Source: Synergistaceae bacterium (lineage in GTDB: Bacteria; Synergistota; Synergistia; Synergistales; Synergistaceae). From it: a stretch of DNA of 6,183 nucleotides. Position numbers and translations under genes: made by a program. The stretch's first letter is position 1, and the number at the start of each line of letters is the position of its first letter. Below, one piece after another: positions 6,180 to 6,183 of the stretch. The stretch is taken from assembly GCA_030531285.1 (NCBI GenBank), contig JAUNNW010000025.1:5776-11958 (forward strand). The letters run 5' to 3'. Under the pieces are notes generated by a model that had not been told where the DNA came from, made no database searches, and saw nothing but the letters and a program-made list of their open reading frames with translations.

Positions 6180-6183
6180 TTTT

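Noticed and set aside
1..6183. Undescribed system such as a defence island, mobile element, CRISPR array or structured RNA
   Set aside because: Every stretch is covered by a recognisable household gene. No direct repeats, integrase or transposase motifs, tRNA-like folds or gene-free stretch above 75 nt are visible.

Overview
The window looks like ordinary chromosomal core DNA from an anaerobic bacterium with roughly 50% GC. Two convergent gene blocks meet at a shared terminator, and every gene belongs to a recognisable family. Assignment to a lineage is inference only. A V/A-type (vacuolar/archaeal-type) ATPase with bacterial-style peptides, an MscL with a C-terminal CxxC/CxxC tail and strong Shine-Dalgarno sites would fit Synergistota or an anaerobic Bacillota lineage. 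The sequence alone does not decide between them.

Plus-strand block (1-1574): the 3' part of a tandem ATP-binding protein of a peptide/nickel-type ABC importer. It holds the end of one nucleotide-binding domain and a complete second one. Twenty-six bases downstream is mscL, the large-conductance mechanosensitive channel, starting at GTG behind a strong ribosome binding site. The block ends in a long, nearly gap-free hairpin.

Terminator (1596-1635): a 17-bp perfect stem with a 6-nt loop and T-runs on both strands. It can end transcription arriving from both sides.

Minus-strand block (6183-1646): part of a V/A-type ATP synthase/ATPase operon, read K (membrane rotor), F (central stalk), E (peripheral stalk), A (catalytic) and B (non-catalytic). 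Gaps are 14 nt or less, with 4-nt (F/E) and 8-nt (A/B) overlaps, so translation is probably coupled. A and B form the hexameric head, E holds it as a stator, F belongs to the rotor shaft, and K forms the ion-translocating ring. Subunits C, D and I, needed for a working complex, are not in the window. The terminator follows B directly, where many operons have D, so the missing genes must lie upstream of K or elsewhere.

No mobile element, CRISPR array, RNA gene or novel defence-like system is visible. The points worth a second look are the subunit order, the N-terminal extension and ion site of K, the tail on MscL, and start-codon choices.
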